A stretch of 64,000 bases of DNA from assembly GCA_003242035.1 (NCBI GenBank), contig QBMC01000003.1, forward strand, positions 1 to 64,000, in the 5' to 3' direction. The notes under the pieces are model-generated. The model ran no database searches and was not told the DNA's origin. It worked only from the letters and a program-made list of their open reading frames with translations. The stretch is from Nodosilinea foveolarum. GTDB lineage: Bacteria; Cyanobacteriota; Cyanobacteriia; Phormidesmidales; Phormidesmidaceae. Each line of letters starts with the position of its first letter. The first letter of the stretch is position 1. Of this stretch, positions 47,695 through 56,357 are shown piece by piece. A program made the position numbers and the translations under genes.

Positions 47695-47964
47695 TTATCT
47701 GCGGATGCCTAGCTTTTGAATCAAAGCCTTGTAGCGCTCCGGATCTTGTCTGGTCAAATAAGCGAGTAGTCGCTTGCGCTGACCAATCATCTTCATGAGG
47801 CCGCGACGGGAAGAATAGTCCTTTTTATTCTTTTGTAGATGCTGACTCAGCGTATTAATTCGGTCGGTCAACATCGCGATCTGTACATCTACAGATCCGG
47901 TATCGGTTTCGTGTACCTGGTTGTCGGAGATGATCTCCTGTTTGCGTTCTTGTAGCAGAGCCAT
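47695..47964 (-). CDS. rpsO: 30S ribosomal protein S15
   Basis: An 89-residue S15. The start at ATG 47964 gives [20 protein letters not shown], the normal N-terminus; the longer open frame to 48045 is not needed. [16 protein letters not shown] and [20 protein letters not shown] are family signatures for 16S rRNA binding. The 350-base region upstream (to 48313) holds its leader and promoter and the promoter of the divergent hydrolase gene. Confidence 0.98.
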   Translation of the reverse strand: MALLQERKQEIISDNQVHETDTGSVDVQIAMLTDRINTLSQHLQKNKKDYSSRRGLMKMIGQRKRLLAYLTRQDPERYKALIQKLGIRR

Positions 47965-48313
47965 ACGCCTAAGTTCAGATTGAATGTATTCATAGAGGTC
48001 TCTAATCGTATCACAGGCAAGTCCTGGTTCTGCTCCATGGCTCAACTTTGGCTCGACGTTCCTATTAGCTCCGTTTTTAGGACAAAAAATCTTGAATTTT
48101 CTAAAAAATAGTTAGCGGTCATTCAATTTGCCGCCCTGATAAAAAAAAGACCTTTTCGGGCCATGATGCCGCGAAAAAAGCACAAGGTCACAGGGGTCAG
48201 ATTTAAGGCCTGAGGAAGAACTTGTGTGGCCTGTCTGTCTGTGCGGACGTTCTAACAGGTTTGCTTGATAGCTCGCTGCGATCGCAGGGAATTCAAAGGG
48301 TGAGAATCGCCCG

Positions 48314-49846
48314 GTGCGTATTCCCCAACTGACAGCTTTATCGCAGTTCCCCTTAATGCTTCGTCATCTCCCTATGATTCAGGTTACTCAGCCTCATAGC
48401 CTCTTGATCTCAGCGGCTCTCTCCAAATCAGCTAAGCGTAAATCGGCCTTTTATTCCCTTCGGGCTGCCTTGCGTGTCACCTATAGAGGACTGCTTAGTG
48501 GCGCAATTGGCCTTAGCTTGAACGCTGGAATGATGGCCCCGGCAATGGCCCAACCCTTTAAAGGTGCAGCGATCGCTCCTTCCACCGCTCAAGCGCCAGA
48601 GTCCATTCAAGACCATCCGATTGCGCAAGCGGCTCTAGATAAAACGAGCACTGTCGAATCCTCCGAACTAGGCGTAACGAATGCCCCTATCCAGCTAGCC
48701 GCTCGTACTAATAACTCAGCCGAAATCCGCTCCATTTGGCTAGATCGCGAAACTATTGTCAATGCCAAATCTCCGCAGGGACTCGCTAAGGTATTCGAAC
48801 GGTTCAAAGCCGCTGGCATTAACACCGTTTTTGTTGAAACGGTTAACGCGGGCTACCCGATCTATCCCAGTACCGTCGCTCCCGAGCAAAATCCGTTAAC
48901 TAAAGGGTGGGACCCGCTCGCTGCTGCTGTTGACCTGGGCAAAGCCTATAACATCGAAGTCCATGCTTGGGTGTGGATATTTGCCGCTGGCAATCAGGCT
49001 CATAATCCTTTGGTTGGTAAGCCTGCTAGCTATCCTGGCCCGATCCTCAGCGCTCATCCGGACTGGGCCGGAAAGGACAACAAAGGCAACCTGATTATCC
49101 CTGGCCAAACCAAACCCTTTTTAGACCCGGCTAATCCAGAAGTTCGTAGCTACTTGCACAGCCTGCTCTCCGAAATCGTCACTCGCTACGACGTAGACGG
49201 CATTCAGCTAGACTACATCCGCTACCCTTTTCAAGACCACAACAACAACCAGCTATTCGGCTACGGCACCGCTGCCCGCGCCCAGTTCAAAGATCTGACT
49301 GGCGTAGATCCTACGCAGCTCTCGCCCAACTCTCAAGACCAAAGAATCCGCTACCTTTGGAACCAGTGGACGGCCTTTCGCACTCAGCAGGTCACCACTT
49401 TTGTCGCGGAAACGGCTCAGCGTCTGCGTCGTCAAGATCCTACGCTCACCATTTCTGCTGCTGTTTTTGCTGACGATACTTACAAGCGTCAGCAAACGCT
49501 TCAGCAAGACTGGGAGGACTGGGCCGATCAGGGGCTGGTCGATTGGATTGTGCTGATGAGCTATGCCAGCAGCACGGATCGCTTTGCTGAACTGATTCGC
49601 CCCTGGCTTGTAGAGTCTAGCTATCGGCATACTCAGGTTATTCCGGGGATTCGTTTGCTCAATCTGCCGCCTGCTGTGGCCGCTGGTCAGCTTCAGATGC
49701 TGCGCGATATGTCTACTCATGGCTATGCGCTTTTTGCGGCTGATAATTTGAATGGCGAAGTGCAGACGATGCTTTCTCGGATGCAGGGGGAGCGGGAACT
49801 TGCCGGGGTAGAGACTGGGGAGGAGATCGCCAACCGCCGCCAGTAG
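48314..49846 (+). CDS. Exported family 10-like glycosyl hydrolase (GHL10)
   Basis: A 510-residue protein from GTG 48314; ATGs at 48356 and 48374 are also possible. The hydrophobic GAIGLSLNAGMMAPAMAQ at about 61-80 is a signal peptide, unusually far from the start, which favours a later ATG. The TIM-barrel domain carries EIRSIWLDRETIVN, GINTVFVETVNAG, VHAWVWIF and DVDGIQLDYIRYPF, typical of GHL10 (DUF187-like) hydrolases. These act on polysaccharides or peptidoglycan-like glycans outside the membrane. The substrate is unknown. Confidence 0.85.
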   Translation: MRIPQLTALSQFPLMLRHLPMIQVTQPHSLLISAALSKSAKRKSAFYSLRAALRVTYRGLLSGAIGLSLNAGMMAPAMAQPFKGAAIAPSTAQAPESIQDHPIAQAALDKTSTVESSELGVTNAPIQLAARTNNSAEIRSIWLDRETIVNAKSPQGLAKVFERFKAAGINTVFVETVNAGYPIYPSTVAPEQNPLTKGWDPLAAAVDLGKAYNIEVHAWVWIFAAGNQAHNPLVGKPASYPGPILSAHPDWAGKDNKGNLIIPGQTKPFLDPANPEVRSYLHSLLSEIVTRYDVDGIQLDYIRYPFQDHNNNQLFGYGTAARAQFKDLTGVDPTQLSPNSQDQRIRYLWNQWTAFRTQQVTTFVAETAQRLRRQDPTLTISAAVFADDTYKRQQTLQQDWEDWADQGLVDWIVLMSYASSTDRFAELIRPWLVESSYRHTQVIPGIRLLNLPPAVAAGQLQMLRDMSTHGYALFAADNLNGEVQTMLSRMQGERELAGVETGEEIANRRQ

Positions 49847-49893
49847 CTTCAAAGCCGATACAATAAGGCAAGCAAGCTCAGGAGCTTTACGCG

Positions 49894-50576
49894 ATGATAG
49901 CAACTCGCAAAATTGAAGTAACGACGCCTCCGTTAGAAAATGGAGATAGATTAACTCGCGAAGAATTTGAGATTCGCTACACAGCGATGCCTGAGCTGAA
50001 GAAAGCAGAACTTATTGAAGGGGTTGTTTACTTGGGATCTTGTGTTCGGGTCGTTCATCATAGTCAGCCTCATGGTGTTTTCTCAACGCTTGGTTGGGCG
50101 TCTATTTACTGCTTACGCCCGGTGTAATGATTTGCGATAACGCCACTGTTCGGCTAGACGACGAAAATGAACCTCAGCCGGATACTTTGCTACGCATCGA
50201 AACGGGAGGAAGTTCTTGGATTGCGCAGGATGATTATCTTGAGGGAGCGCCAGAGCTGGCAATTGAGGTTGCGGGCAGCAGTGCGTCTTACGATCTGCAC
50301 GATAAGAAGGAAGCTTACCGACGTAATGGGGTGCAGGAGTATATTGTTTGGAATTCGGGGGCAAGATCGCTCTCCTGGTTCAAATTATGCTCAGACCAAT
50401 ACGTATTGCTAGACTCTGACAGTTCAGGCATTATCTGTAGTGAAGTATTTCCGGGGCTATGGCTAGATGTAGAAGCGTTTGTAGCAGGCGACTTGCAGCG
50501 AGTGTATGAGACTTTGCAGATAGGTATTGCAAGCGAACCGCATCAAGCGTTTGTTAGCAAGCTCGCTCGTAGTTGA
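49894..50576 (+). pseudogene. Uma2 family (DUF820) endonuclease gene, frameshifted
   Basis: The first frame (49894-50127) gives [20 protein letters not shown] and [22 protein letters not shown], the Uma2 N-terminus. The second frame, continuing to 50576, gives [34 protein letters not shown], and LAIEVAGSSASYDLHDKKEAY with the PD-(D/E)XK residues. The switch lies at about 50086-50094, one base off. It is either a real one-base deletion or a base-calling error. The rest of the domain looks intact. These nuclease-like proteins are abundant in cyanobacteria and of unclear role. Confidence 0.85.
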
Positions 50577-50673
50577 ACTTACCTTTGGAAAGGTTGAATG
50601 AACGTTGTCCTGACGCCTGAATTAGAACAATCCGTACAGGCGCAAATCGCAAGCGATCGCGATCGCTTTAATT

Positions 50674-50760
50674 AACGTCAGTTCGGGTTTAGCCTAACGC
50701 CAAAGACCTCAGCCAGCAGTCACCCCTCTCGGGCTAATCTTGTAGGGACGGGGTGGGTCT
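50674..50760. repeat. Dispersed repeat, copy A
   Basis: Begins AACGTCAGTTCGGGTT, contains AGCCAGCAGTCACCCCTCT (50710-50728) and ends in a GGGGTGGGT segment. It shares these three blocks with copy B at 51364-51459. It lies in the gene-free stretch after the frameshifted Uma2 gene. Confidence 0.8.
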
Positions 50761-50818
50761 GCACCTTATGCACCTACCGATCTACGCTCCGTATTTGTCA
50801 CGATTCCTGGTAAAACAA

Positions 50819-50848
50819 TTGACACCTCAAAAAGAAAGCTGATACGCT
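50819..50848 (+). promoter_or_regulatory. Promoter candidate TTGACA-N18-TACGCT
   Basis: A perfect -35 hexamer at 50819-50824 and a -10-like TACGCT at 50843-50848 are 18 bases apart. Predicted transcription starts near 50855, directly before a series of three hairpins ending in a terminator. Confidence 0.5.
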
Positions 50849-50854
50849 AATGCT

Positions 50855-51030
50855 TAAGGTGGTTGCAAGCTAGCAACCATGTCACCGCCCGAAAAATTTA
50901 GCCGTTGTCGGCATTGGTTCGCACCCAACGCCGACAACTAACCTCAAAACTGACACAAGCAGTAAAGAGGCTTTGGCCATTGTGCCATAGCCACCCTGAC
51001 CCCTGACAAGTTAGAGTGGCTATCTTTTTC
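50855..51030 (+). ncRNA. Candidate structured small RNA or leader RNA, about 175 nt
   Basis: Three consecutive hairpins lie between a promoter-like pair and a T-run. Hairpin 1 is a six-base stem GGTTGC/GCAACC (50861-50878). Hairpin 2 is a 14-base stem with one mismatch (50904-50917 and 50925-50938) and a seven-base loop. Hairpin 3 is ATAGCCAC/GTGGCTAT (50987-50994 and 51016-51023). It is followed by CTTTTT, the terminator. There is no open frame in this stretch. It may be an independent sRNA or a terminating leader of the 95-residue ORF that starts 35 bases later. It did not match a known RNA family that I recognise. Confidence 0.5.
50987..51029 (+). terminator. Terminator of the candidate small RNA
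   Basis: An eight-base perfect stem (50987-50994 and 51016-51023) with a 21-base loop is followed by CTTTTT. It lies 35 bases before the next start codon. Confidence 0.75.
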
Positions 51031-51064
51031 GTGGCTTTCTTCCACAACCTCACCGGAGAAAACC

Positions 51065-51352
51065 ATGAAAACTATATGTTTCACGAGCGATCGCCCCTCA
51101 GCGGCGGGTCAAATCACGCTGGCTCCTTTGCCCATGCTGTCGCAGATAACGCCCGTTGGCAACGCTGCTAGAGAACCGCTGCGTCACATTCTGCTAGGCA
51201 GTCCCGCTGCGGTGCGACAAACGATTCATCTACTGCACAGGCTGCACTACGCCGAAACTCTTCTTTGGAGTCCCATTATGACGACTGAAGAACCGCTGAT
51301 TATTACGCCTGCGCAAGGAGAGGCGATGAGTCTTTTGCGAAAGTATCTGTAA
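51065..51352 (+). CDS. Small conserved hypothetical protein
   Basis: A 95-residue protein with a good GGAG ribosome-binding site 8 bases before the ATG. The sequence MKTICFTSDRPSAAGQITLA... PLRHILLGSPAAVRQTIHLLH resembles a small cyanobacterial protein seen beside unrelated genes; no domain is named. It has no signal, membrane or cysteine pattern. It lies between the candidate RNA and repeat copy B and could be controlled by termination of that RNA. Confidence 0.6.
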   Translation: MKTICFTSDRPSAAGQITLAPLPMLSQITPVGNAAREPLRHILLGSPAAVRQTIHLLHRLHYAETLLWSPIMTTEEPLIITPAQGEAMSLLRKYL

Positions 51353-51363
51353 CCTGCCTATTT

Positions 51364-51459
51364 AACGTCAGTTCGGGTTAAGCAAAACCCTGAAACACCC
51401 AGCCAGCAGTCACCCCTCTGGAGGGGCCGGGGGTGGGTTTCGTTGCTGTAACTGACGTT
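51364..51459. repeat. Dispersed repeat, copy B, with perfect 10-base terminal inverted repeats
   Basis: Ends AACGTCAGTT (51364-51373) and AACTGACGTT (51450-51459) are exact inverse repeats. The interior contains AGCCAGCAGTCACCCCTCT and a C/G-rich palindrome around 51412-51437. The size of 96 bases and the inverted ends are MITE-like. There is no transposase gene in the window. Copy A (50674) shares the left end and interior but not the right inverted end. Confidence 0.7.
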
Positions 51460-51544
51460 TCTTTAGCACTGCTTCGATGCTTTAGGCTCGTGACTTTGTT
51501 TTGGGTAAAAAACAGTCTCACAGTGTTAGAGCGTCGGGCAAGCT

Positions 51545-52333
51545 CTAATCTTCTTTTTTGGACGTAGGAGGATACTCTATGCTCACCCCGCCAGCGTCGC
51601 TGATAACGACCTCGCCCCCCAGTTTACGGATATTTTGAACGGCTCTTGCCTGAGTTTGTTCATCGCGAGATGTTGTTAAAATATTACCCCAGGCACCAAT
51701 CTTTGCCTGAGTGCTGTCTGGATCTGAAGCCAGGAAATCTGCCGTTTGCCGAGAGAGCGTTGCTATCAGCTTGCTATCTTTTTTGTTTGACTCTTCTGCC
51801 CATGCAGCGGCCATCTCAAAAGACTTCTGCGCTGTTTTAGAGTCATCTAAAAACAATAGCTCATCTGTACCCTTATATCGCCATACGTAGTAGCTATCAG
51901 GCGCTCTATTTTCTTTGAGGTAAGGCAATTTTGTTTCTATTATCTCAACTGTTCTGTCGGGCATTCCAGCATAGAAAGTTGCGCTTTCTGACAGAAAGAG
52001 ATAGAAGTCTTTATAGTACGGATCGTGAGCTAGAACCGCAGATAGATAATCAGGACTTAGATTATAGCCGTTAGCGTTTCGGGCTTCTTCGTCACCGAAG
52101 TATTGCAAGAATTGAAGAAATCCCCAGTTTGCAATGGAGTTTCCAAAGCCAAAGCTGGGTGTATTCTTGAGAATATTTAGCTGCTCGACAGTTTGTTCAA
52201 CCTTCGAATAGTTACTCTGAACAAAGCCATCTTTAGTATTGCTATTTAATCGGTTCAGACTAGAATACTGAAATCCGCTGATAGCGGCTATGCATAAAGT
52301 CCCTATCAATCCGCTAGTCAAATTATTAGTCAT
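51545..52333 (-). CDS. Hypothetical membrane-anchored or exported protein
   Basis: A 262-residue protein with an N-terminal hydrophobic segment (LIGTLCIAAISGFQY), an anchor or signal. The rest is helical: WGFLQFLQYFGDEEARNANG, LSPDYLSAVLAHDPYYKDFY and LFLSESATFYAGMPDRTVEI suggest TPR-like pairs. It lies downstream of the type IV pilin gene on the same strand, but a terminator separates them. A role with pili or polysaccharide is possible but not shown. Confidence 0.65.
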   Translation of the reverse strand: MTNNLTSGLIGTLCIAAISGFQYSSLNRLNSNTKDGFVQSNYSKVEQTVEQLNILKNTPSFGFGNSIANWGFLQFLQYFGDEEARNANGYNLSPDYLSAVLAHDPYYKDFYLFLSESATFYAGMPDRTVEIIETKLPYLKENRAPDSYYVWRYKGTDELLFLDDSKTAQKSFEMAAAWAEESNKKDSKLIATLSRQTADFLASDPDSTQAKIGAWGNILTTSRDEQTQARAVQNIRKLGGEVVISDAGGVSIEYPPTSKKED

Positions 52334-52383
52334 ATAGAAAGCATCTCTTTCAGGAGTATCTTCTCGATTTCGCTACACCTATA

Positions 52384-52422
52384 TAAAAAAGGAAGCGAGC
52401 TTTCGAAAAAAACTCGCTTCCT
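52384..52422 (-). terminator. Terminator of the pilin gene
   Basis: A ten-base perfect stem AGGAAGCGAG/CTCGCTTCCT (52390-52399 and 52413-52422), with a 13-base loop. On the minus strand it is followed by TTTTTATAT. It lies 60 bases after the pilin stop. Confidence 0.9.
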
Positions 52423-52482
52423 ACAGAACATGCTGTTCTTATATCTCAATTACGTTAAGAACAGTCTAGAAAATAGAAAGCG

Positions 52483-53073
52483 TTAGCCCCCAAGATTTTT
52501 GTATTCTACCGGGCAGGCAGGGGCACCAGCTTCAGTAGCAGCTACTATGGTGAAGTCCTCAGTTCCCTTTGCTCCCTTTGCAATAGGTGAAGCTAAGGCT
52601 TCACACAAAGTCGCAAGCGTTGTTGCTTCAGCCGCCGCTTCCGTACCTATTGTACCAATTTTAACAGCACCGGCGTAAGCTTTGAGTGCAGAAGCGGGAT
52701 CTATTTCCTTATTTTTGGCAGGTATAGCTTGTTGTCGAACGGCAGCATCACCTTGTGGTTTAATTTCATAGAGGTAGTTAGCAGTCTTTGTTTCAATACC
52801 TAAGCCCAACTGACCAAAATTGGGTGTATCAATCACAAACTTGCCGTTTTCCAGATAGTAAGCCTGCTGAGCGCGGTTTGCAGAACCAACGTAGGTCTTA
52901 GCTTCAGACTGCTTAGCTTTGTTTGCTTGGTTCAAGAAGGAAGGCAGTGCAATAGCCGACAGAATACCGATGATGATAATTACAACAAGAAGCTCAATGA
53001 GCGTAAAACCGCCGTTGCCCTTCTTTTTCGCGGCGAAGTGCTGAAGCAATTTTGCTTTAATTTGAGTGGTCAT
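52483..53073 (-). CDS. pilA: Type IV major pilin-like protein
   Basis: A 196-residue prepilin from ATG 53073, preceded by a GGAG site; the frame extends upstream without signal. The prepilin peptidase site is GNGG|FTLIELLVVIIIIGILSA, a class III signal with Glu at +5, followed by the long N-terminal helix. The C-terminal domain has two Cys (CEALASP, APACPVEYK) for the disulfide-bonded D region. It is assembled into pili for motility, DNA uptake or adhesion. The taxis proteins at 56501-64000 could steer such pili. Confidence 0.92.
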   Translation of the reverse strand: MTTQIKAKLLQHFAAKKKGNGGFTLIELLVVIIIIGILSAIALPSFLNQANKAKQSEAKTYVGSANRAQQAYYLENGKFVIDTPNFGQLGLGIETKTANYLYEIKPQGDAAVRQQAIPAKNKEIDPASALKAYAGAVKIGTIGTEAAAEATTLATLCEALASPIAKGAKGTEDFTIVAATEAGAPACPVEYKNLGG

Positions 53074-53484
53074 GGAAGGTGTCTCCGAGATGTTTTGAGG
53101 TAAGTTGCGTTGCGCTGCGGTCTTCAAGTTTTCCACCCTAGCCAAAGAAAGTATCAAAAGCTTGAAACCCCCACTGCGTCCGGCATTCACTTGTCTTTTT
53201 CGCTACAAATTTAACTTACCCCCCAACATTTCTTGAACAGTCAGCTTTATTACATAAGCCCGCCCCAGTTACTTCCCCACAAATCCGTACTTCCCCGGTG
53301 ACAGTTCGCCCGCTAACGCGACAAGCAAACCCAGTGCAACACATTTCATAGGTTTCCCACCCCACCCATCAAATTAGCTTGTTCGTAAAAGCCTTCCGGA
53401 TGAATCGGCAATGGGATGGAGGAAAAGAGAGAAAAGGGTGGGGTGGGTCACCCTTATGCCAAAAACCAACAACCCTCAATCCCG
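53074..53484. other. Gene-free stretch upstream of the pilin gene
   Basis: Holds the pilin promoter and leader. No coding frame was found. Around 53436-53457 there is GGGTGGGGTGGGTCACCC, similar to the tail of dispersed repeat copy A. Confidence 0.4.
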
Positions 53485-54225
53485 TTAACCCTCAGGCAAA
53501 CTGTCTGGATCGATGCCCTGCGATCGCAATATCTCCTCTAACTGCTTTCTGCGCGATCGCTCCCGAGAAACAGCCACCTCAGCTTGCTCAGCTCGCCAGC
53601 TCGCCTGCTCCTCCGCACTCCAATGCCGCTGACCCTGTTCGTCATACCAAGTCAACACTTCTTGAGCCAGTCCGCCCACCTCACCCTGATAGCGACCAAT
53701 GCCCAGTCCAATCTCCGGCATCCAGTAAGGCTCGCCAATCTGCAAGCAATAAGCGCCAGCCTCATCAAGCTTATAAATCTCAAGCGGCTGATGGCGATCT
53801 CTATTCCAATACTCCGGGTTATAAACCACGTAATACAGCACGCCTAAACTAGCGTAGATATCCATCCTCTTGTCATACTCCCCGCCCGGTTTGTGCGACA
53901 CCATTTCCAACGTCAGCATCGGGACAACATCTTGCTCCTCCCACACCGCATAACTTCTACGAGACTTACCGTTTTTCTTCCGCTCCACGCCCAAACTCAA
54001 AAAGGCATCCGGCACCACCGGCACCCTAGCGTTAAAGCCCGTCGTGTGATAAACCGCCATATCCACCCCAAAAAACCAGTCCATTCGCTCCGCCCATAGG
54101 CTGTTCAGCAGCAACAGAAGCAGGTTAGGCAGCAGATTCTGATCTTCATCATCCACAGGCGTATCGTCAGAGCAGGGCAAATCGGCAGTACTCGGCAAAG
54201 ACTGACGAAGGTAGGCAGAAGTCAT
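53485..54225 (-). CDS. Uma2 family (DUF820) endonuclease-like protein with coiled C-terminus
   Basis: A 246-residue protein from ATG 54225; a TTG at 54240 is possible. The Uma2 core shows VVPDAFLSLGVE, MLTLEMVSHKPGGEYDKRMD (the PD-(D/E)XK-like Glu) and YASLGVLYYVVYNPEYW. The C-terminal tail (about 200-246) is charged and helical (ASWRAEQAEVAVSRERSRRK), typical of many cyanobacterial members. The function is not known. Unlike the copy at 49894 it is intact. Confidence 0.85.
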   Translation of the reverse strand: MTSAYLRQSLPSTADLPCSDDTPVDDEDQNLLPNLLLLLLNSLWAERMDWFFGVDMAVYHTTGFNARVPVVPDAFLSLGVERKKNGKSRRSYAVWEEQDVVPMLTLEMVSHKPGGEYDKRMDIYASLGVLYYVVYNPEYWNRDRHQPLEIYKLDEAGAYCLQIGEPYWMPEIGLGIGRYQGEVGGLAQEVLTWYDEQGQRHWSAEEQASWRAEQAEVAVSRERSRRKQLEEILRSQGIDPDSLPEG

Positions 54226-54363
54226 AATTAAACGCCTCAAAGAAGCTTCAGCTCTATTGTAATGCTCGTCTGGTGGCTAGCTCTAACCCTAAAGACAAGC
54301 GACTATCCAGGCCGCTCATCTCTTTTTTCACACAACTCACTCAAGTGCAGCATCGTCATTTCT

Positions 54364-55830
54364 CTAAAACTGCTCCAACGCCGCAAATTTCCCCGTTGTC
54401 CCATGCGCCGCCTCCCCACAAGTCCTCGGCGTCGGAAAAATCTTCGTCGGATTCGCCAACCCCTTCTTATTCACCGCCCCCCGCACCCACTGCATCGTCT
54501 CCAAATCCACCGCGTTAAACATCTCCGGCATATAGCACCGCTTATCCGCCCCAATCCCATGCTCGCCCGAAATGCTGCCGCCCACGCGCACACACAGCTT
54601 CAAAATATCCCCGCCCAAAGCCTCCACCGCCTCCAGCTCACCCGGCACACTGTTGTTATACAAAATCAGCGGATGCAAATTCCCATCCCCCGCATGAAAC
54701 ACATTCGCCACCCGATACCCATGCTGCTCTCCCAGCCTCTCAATCTCACTCAACACCTCCGGCAACCGCGTCCTCGGAATCACCCCATCCTGCACATAAT
54801 AATCAGGACTCAATTTCCCCATCGCCGCAAACGCCGCCTTTCTCCCTTTCCACAGCCGCAGCCTTTCAGTTTTGTCCGTTGCATGAGTCAGCGACCTGGC
54901 CCCATTCTTTTCGCAAAGCGCCGCCACCTGCTTGGCACTCGCCGCCACCTCCGCCGGAGACCCATCTAGCTCAATTAGCAAAATTGCCACGGCATCGCGC
55001 GGATAGCAGTTCGTCGCCACCACATCCTCCACCGCATTCAGGCTAAAGTTGTCCATCATCTCCAGCCCCGCCGGAATAATGCCCGCGCTAATAATGTCCG
55101 AAACCGCTTCCCCAGCCGCCTCCACGCTCTCAAAATCCGCCAGCATCACCTGCACCGCCTCCGGCATCTTCAAAATCTTCAGCGTCACCTCCGTCACCAC
55201 GCCCAAAGTCCCCTCCGACCCCACAAACACGCCCGTCAGGTCGTACCCTGGCAGCTCTCGCACCGCACCACCCACCGTCACAATCTCCCCATCCGGCAGC
55301 ACCACCTTCAGCCCTAGCACATGGTTCGTCGTCACCCCGTACTTCAGGCAATGCACCCCGCCCGAATTCTCCGCCACATTCCCCCCAATAGAACAAGCCT
55401 GCTGGCTCGAAGGATCAGGCGCATAATAAAACCCCATGCCGCCCACCGCCTGCGAAATCTGCTGGTTAATCACCCCCGGCTGCACCACCACCCGCTGATT
55501 GTCATAGTCAATCTCTAAAATCTGGCCCATACAGGTCGTCACCAGCAGCAAACACTCCTCAATCGGCAGTGCCCCCCCCGAAAGCCCAGTCCCCGCGCCT
55601 CTAGTCACAAACGGAATATCCTGCTCGTGGCAATATCTCACCACCGCCGCCACTTCCGCCGTCGTCCGAGGCAGCGTCACCACCGCAGGCCGCTGTCGAT
55701 AGCTGGTCAGCCCATCGCACTCATACACCAGCAGCTCCTCTTTGCGCCGCATCACCCGATCCTCTCCCAGCATCGCCTCTAACGCGCGAACAACCGGTCG
55801 CCAATCACGAGTAGCCACAGCAACAACCAT
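54364..55830 (-). CDS. glcD: Glycolate dehydrogenase subunit GlcD
   Basis: A 488-residue FAD-linked oxidase. The FAD-binding FVTRGAGTGLSGGALPIEE and SIGGNVAENSGGVHCLKYG motifs and the C-terminal GEHGIGADKRCYM are characteristic. It oxidises glycolate to glyoxylate in photorespiration, linked to the respiratory chain. GlcE and GlcF are not adjacent, which is normal in cyanobacteria. Many codons end in C in this gene. The product is cytosolic or membrane-associated. Confidence 0.94.
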   Translation of the reverse strand: MVVAVATRDWRPVVRALEAMLGEDRVMRRKEELLVYECDGLTSYRQRPAVVTLPRTTAEVAAVVRYCHEQDIPFVTRGAGTGLSGGALPIEECLLLVTTCMGQILEIDYDNQRVVVQPGVINQQISQAVGGMGFYYAPDPSSQQACSIGGNVAENSGGVHCLKYGVTTNHVLGLKVVLPDGEIVTVGGAVRELPGYDLTGVFVGSEGTLGVVTEVTLKILKMPEAVQVMLADFESVEAAGEAVSDIISAGIIPAGLEMMDNFSLNAVEDVVATNCYPRDAVAILLIELDGSPAEVAASAKQVAALCEKNGARSLTHATDKTERLRLWKGRKAAFAAMGKLSPDYYVQDGVIPRTRLPEVLSEIERLGEQHGYRVANVFHAGDGNLHPLILYNNSVPGELEAVEALGGDILKLCVRVGGSISGEHGIGADKRCYMPEMFNAVDLETMQWVRGAVNKKGLANPTKIFPTPRTCGEAAHGTTGKFAALEQF

Positions 55831-55917
55831 AGTGAACCCCAGGAAAAATCTGCCCTTCGATCCTAACGTAGAACTGAAGCGGAATATAGAAACTCAAAAC
55901 GCGCTGCTTTTGCCAAT

Positions 55918-56313
55918 CTATGCAACGGCATAGCCTGTATGCGGACGTACGTGCGGCGGATGAAAAGCTAGAACAATAGATGCCTTCGGCACCCCAGCCT
56001 CTACTAGTTCCTCTGTAATCCCGTCTTCAATGCCGTCGTAGCGAATCCAAATCTTACCGTCTCGGATTTCGGCATGAACCACAAACCCATGAAACCGCTG
56101 CTTGCCCTGCCAGTCTTCTTTCATCAGCATAAAGTGGTTTAAGTTGCGGCCAACCACTACAAATTCTCTAGTATCAGAATAACGATTGGGGATATCTGCA
56201 TAGCGCTGCAAAATTTGCTCTAGCGTCTGACGCCAATACGCGAGCGTTTTTGCGTCTAAGGTATCCACTCCAACGATCTCCTCCTCAACATACCTATCTA
56301 GCATAATATCCAA
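55918..56313 (-). CDS. xisI: XisI family protein without XisH
   Basis: A 131-residue protein matching XisI (fdxN element excision controlling factor). It shows RFHGFVVHAEIRDGKIWI, then TEELVEAGVPKASIVLAFHP and the terminal GYAVA. XisI and XisH are usually encoded side by side, and the pair was first named for excision of the Anabaena fdxN element. Most copies lie outside any excision element. No xisH is visible within the window. The first 20 or so residues (MDIMLDRYVEEEIVGVDTLD) are longer than usual. Confidence 0.85.
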   Translation of the reverse strand: MDIMLDRYVEEEIVGVDTLDAKTLAYWRQTLEQILQRYADIPNRYSDTREFVVVGRNLNHFMLMKEDWQGKQRFHGFVVHAEIRDGKIWIRYDGIEDGITEELVEAGVPKASIVLAFHPPHVRPHTGYAVA

Positions 56314-56357
56314 TATTAGGTTAGAGATTATAGGTTAGAGATCAATGTTTCCGTTGG

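Noticed and set aside
51364-51459. Inverted-repeat element as a full insertion sequence
   Set aside because: It is only 96 bases with no transposase frame; at most a non-autonomous MITE-like element.
54262-54969. A 235-codon Arg/His/Pro-rich plus-strand frame opposite glcD
   Set aside because: Composition is an artefact of the C-ending codons of glcD, which is clearly the real gene.
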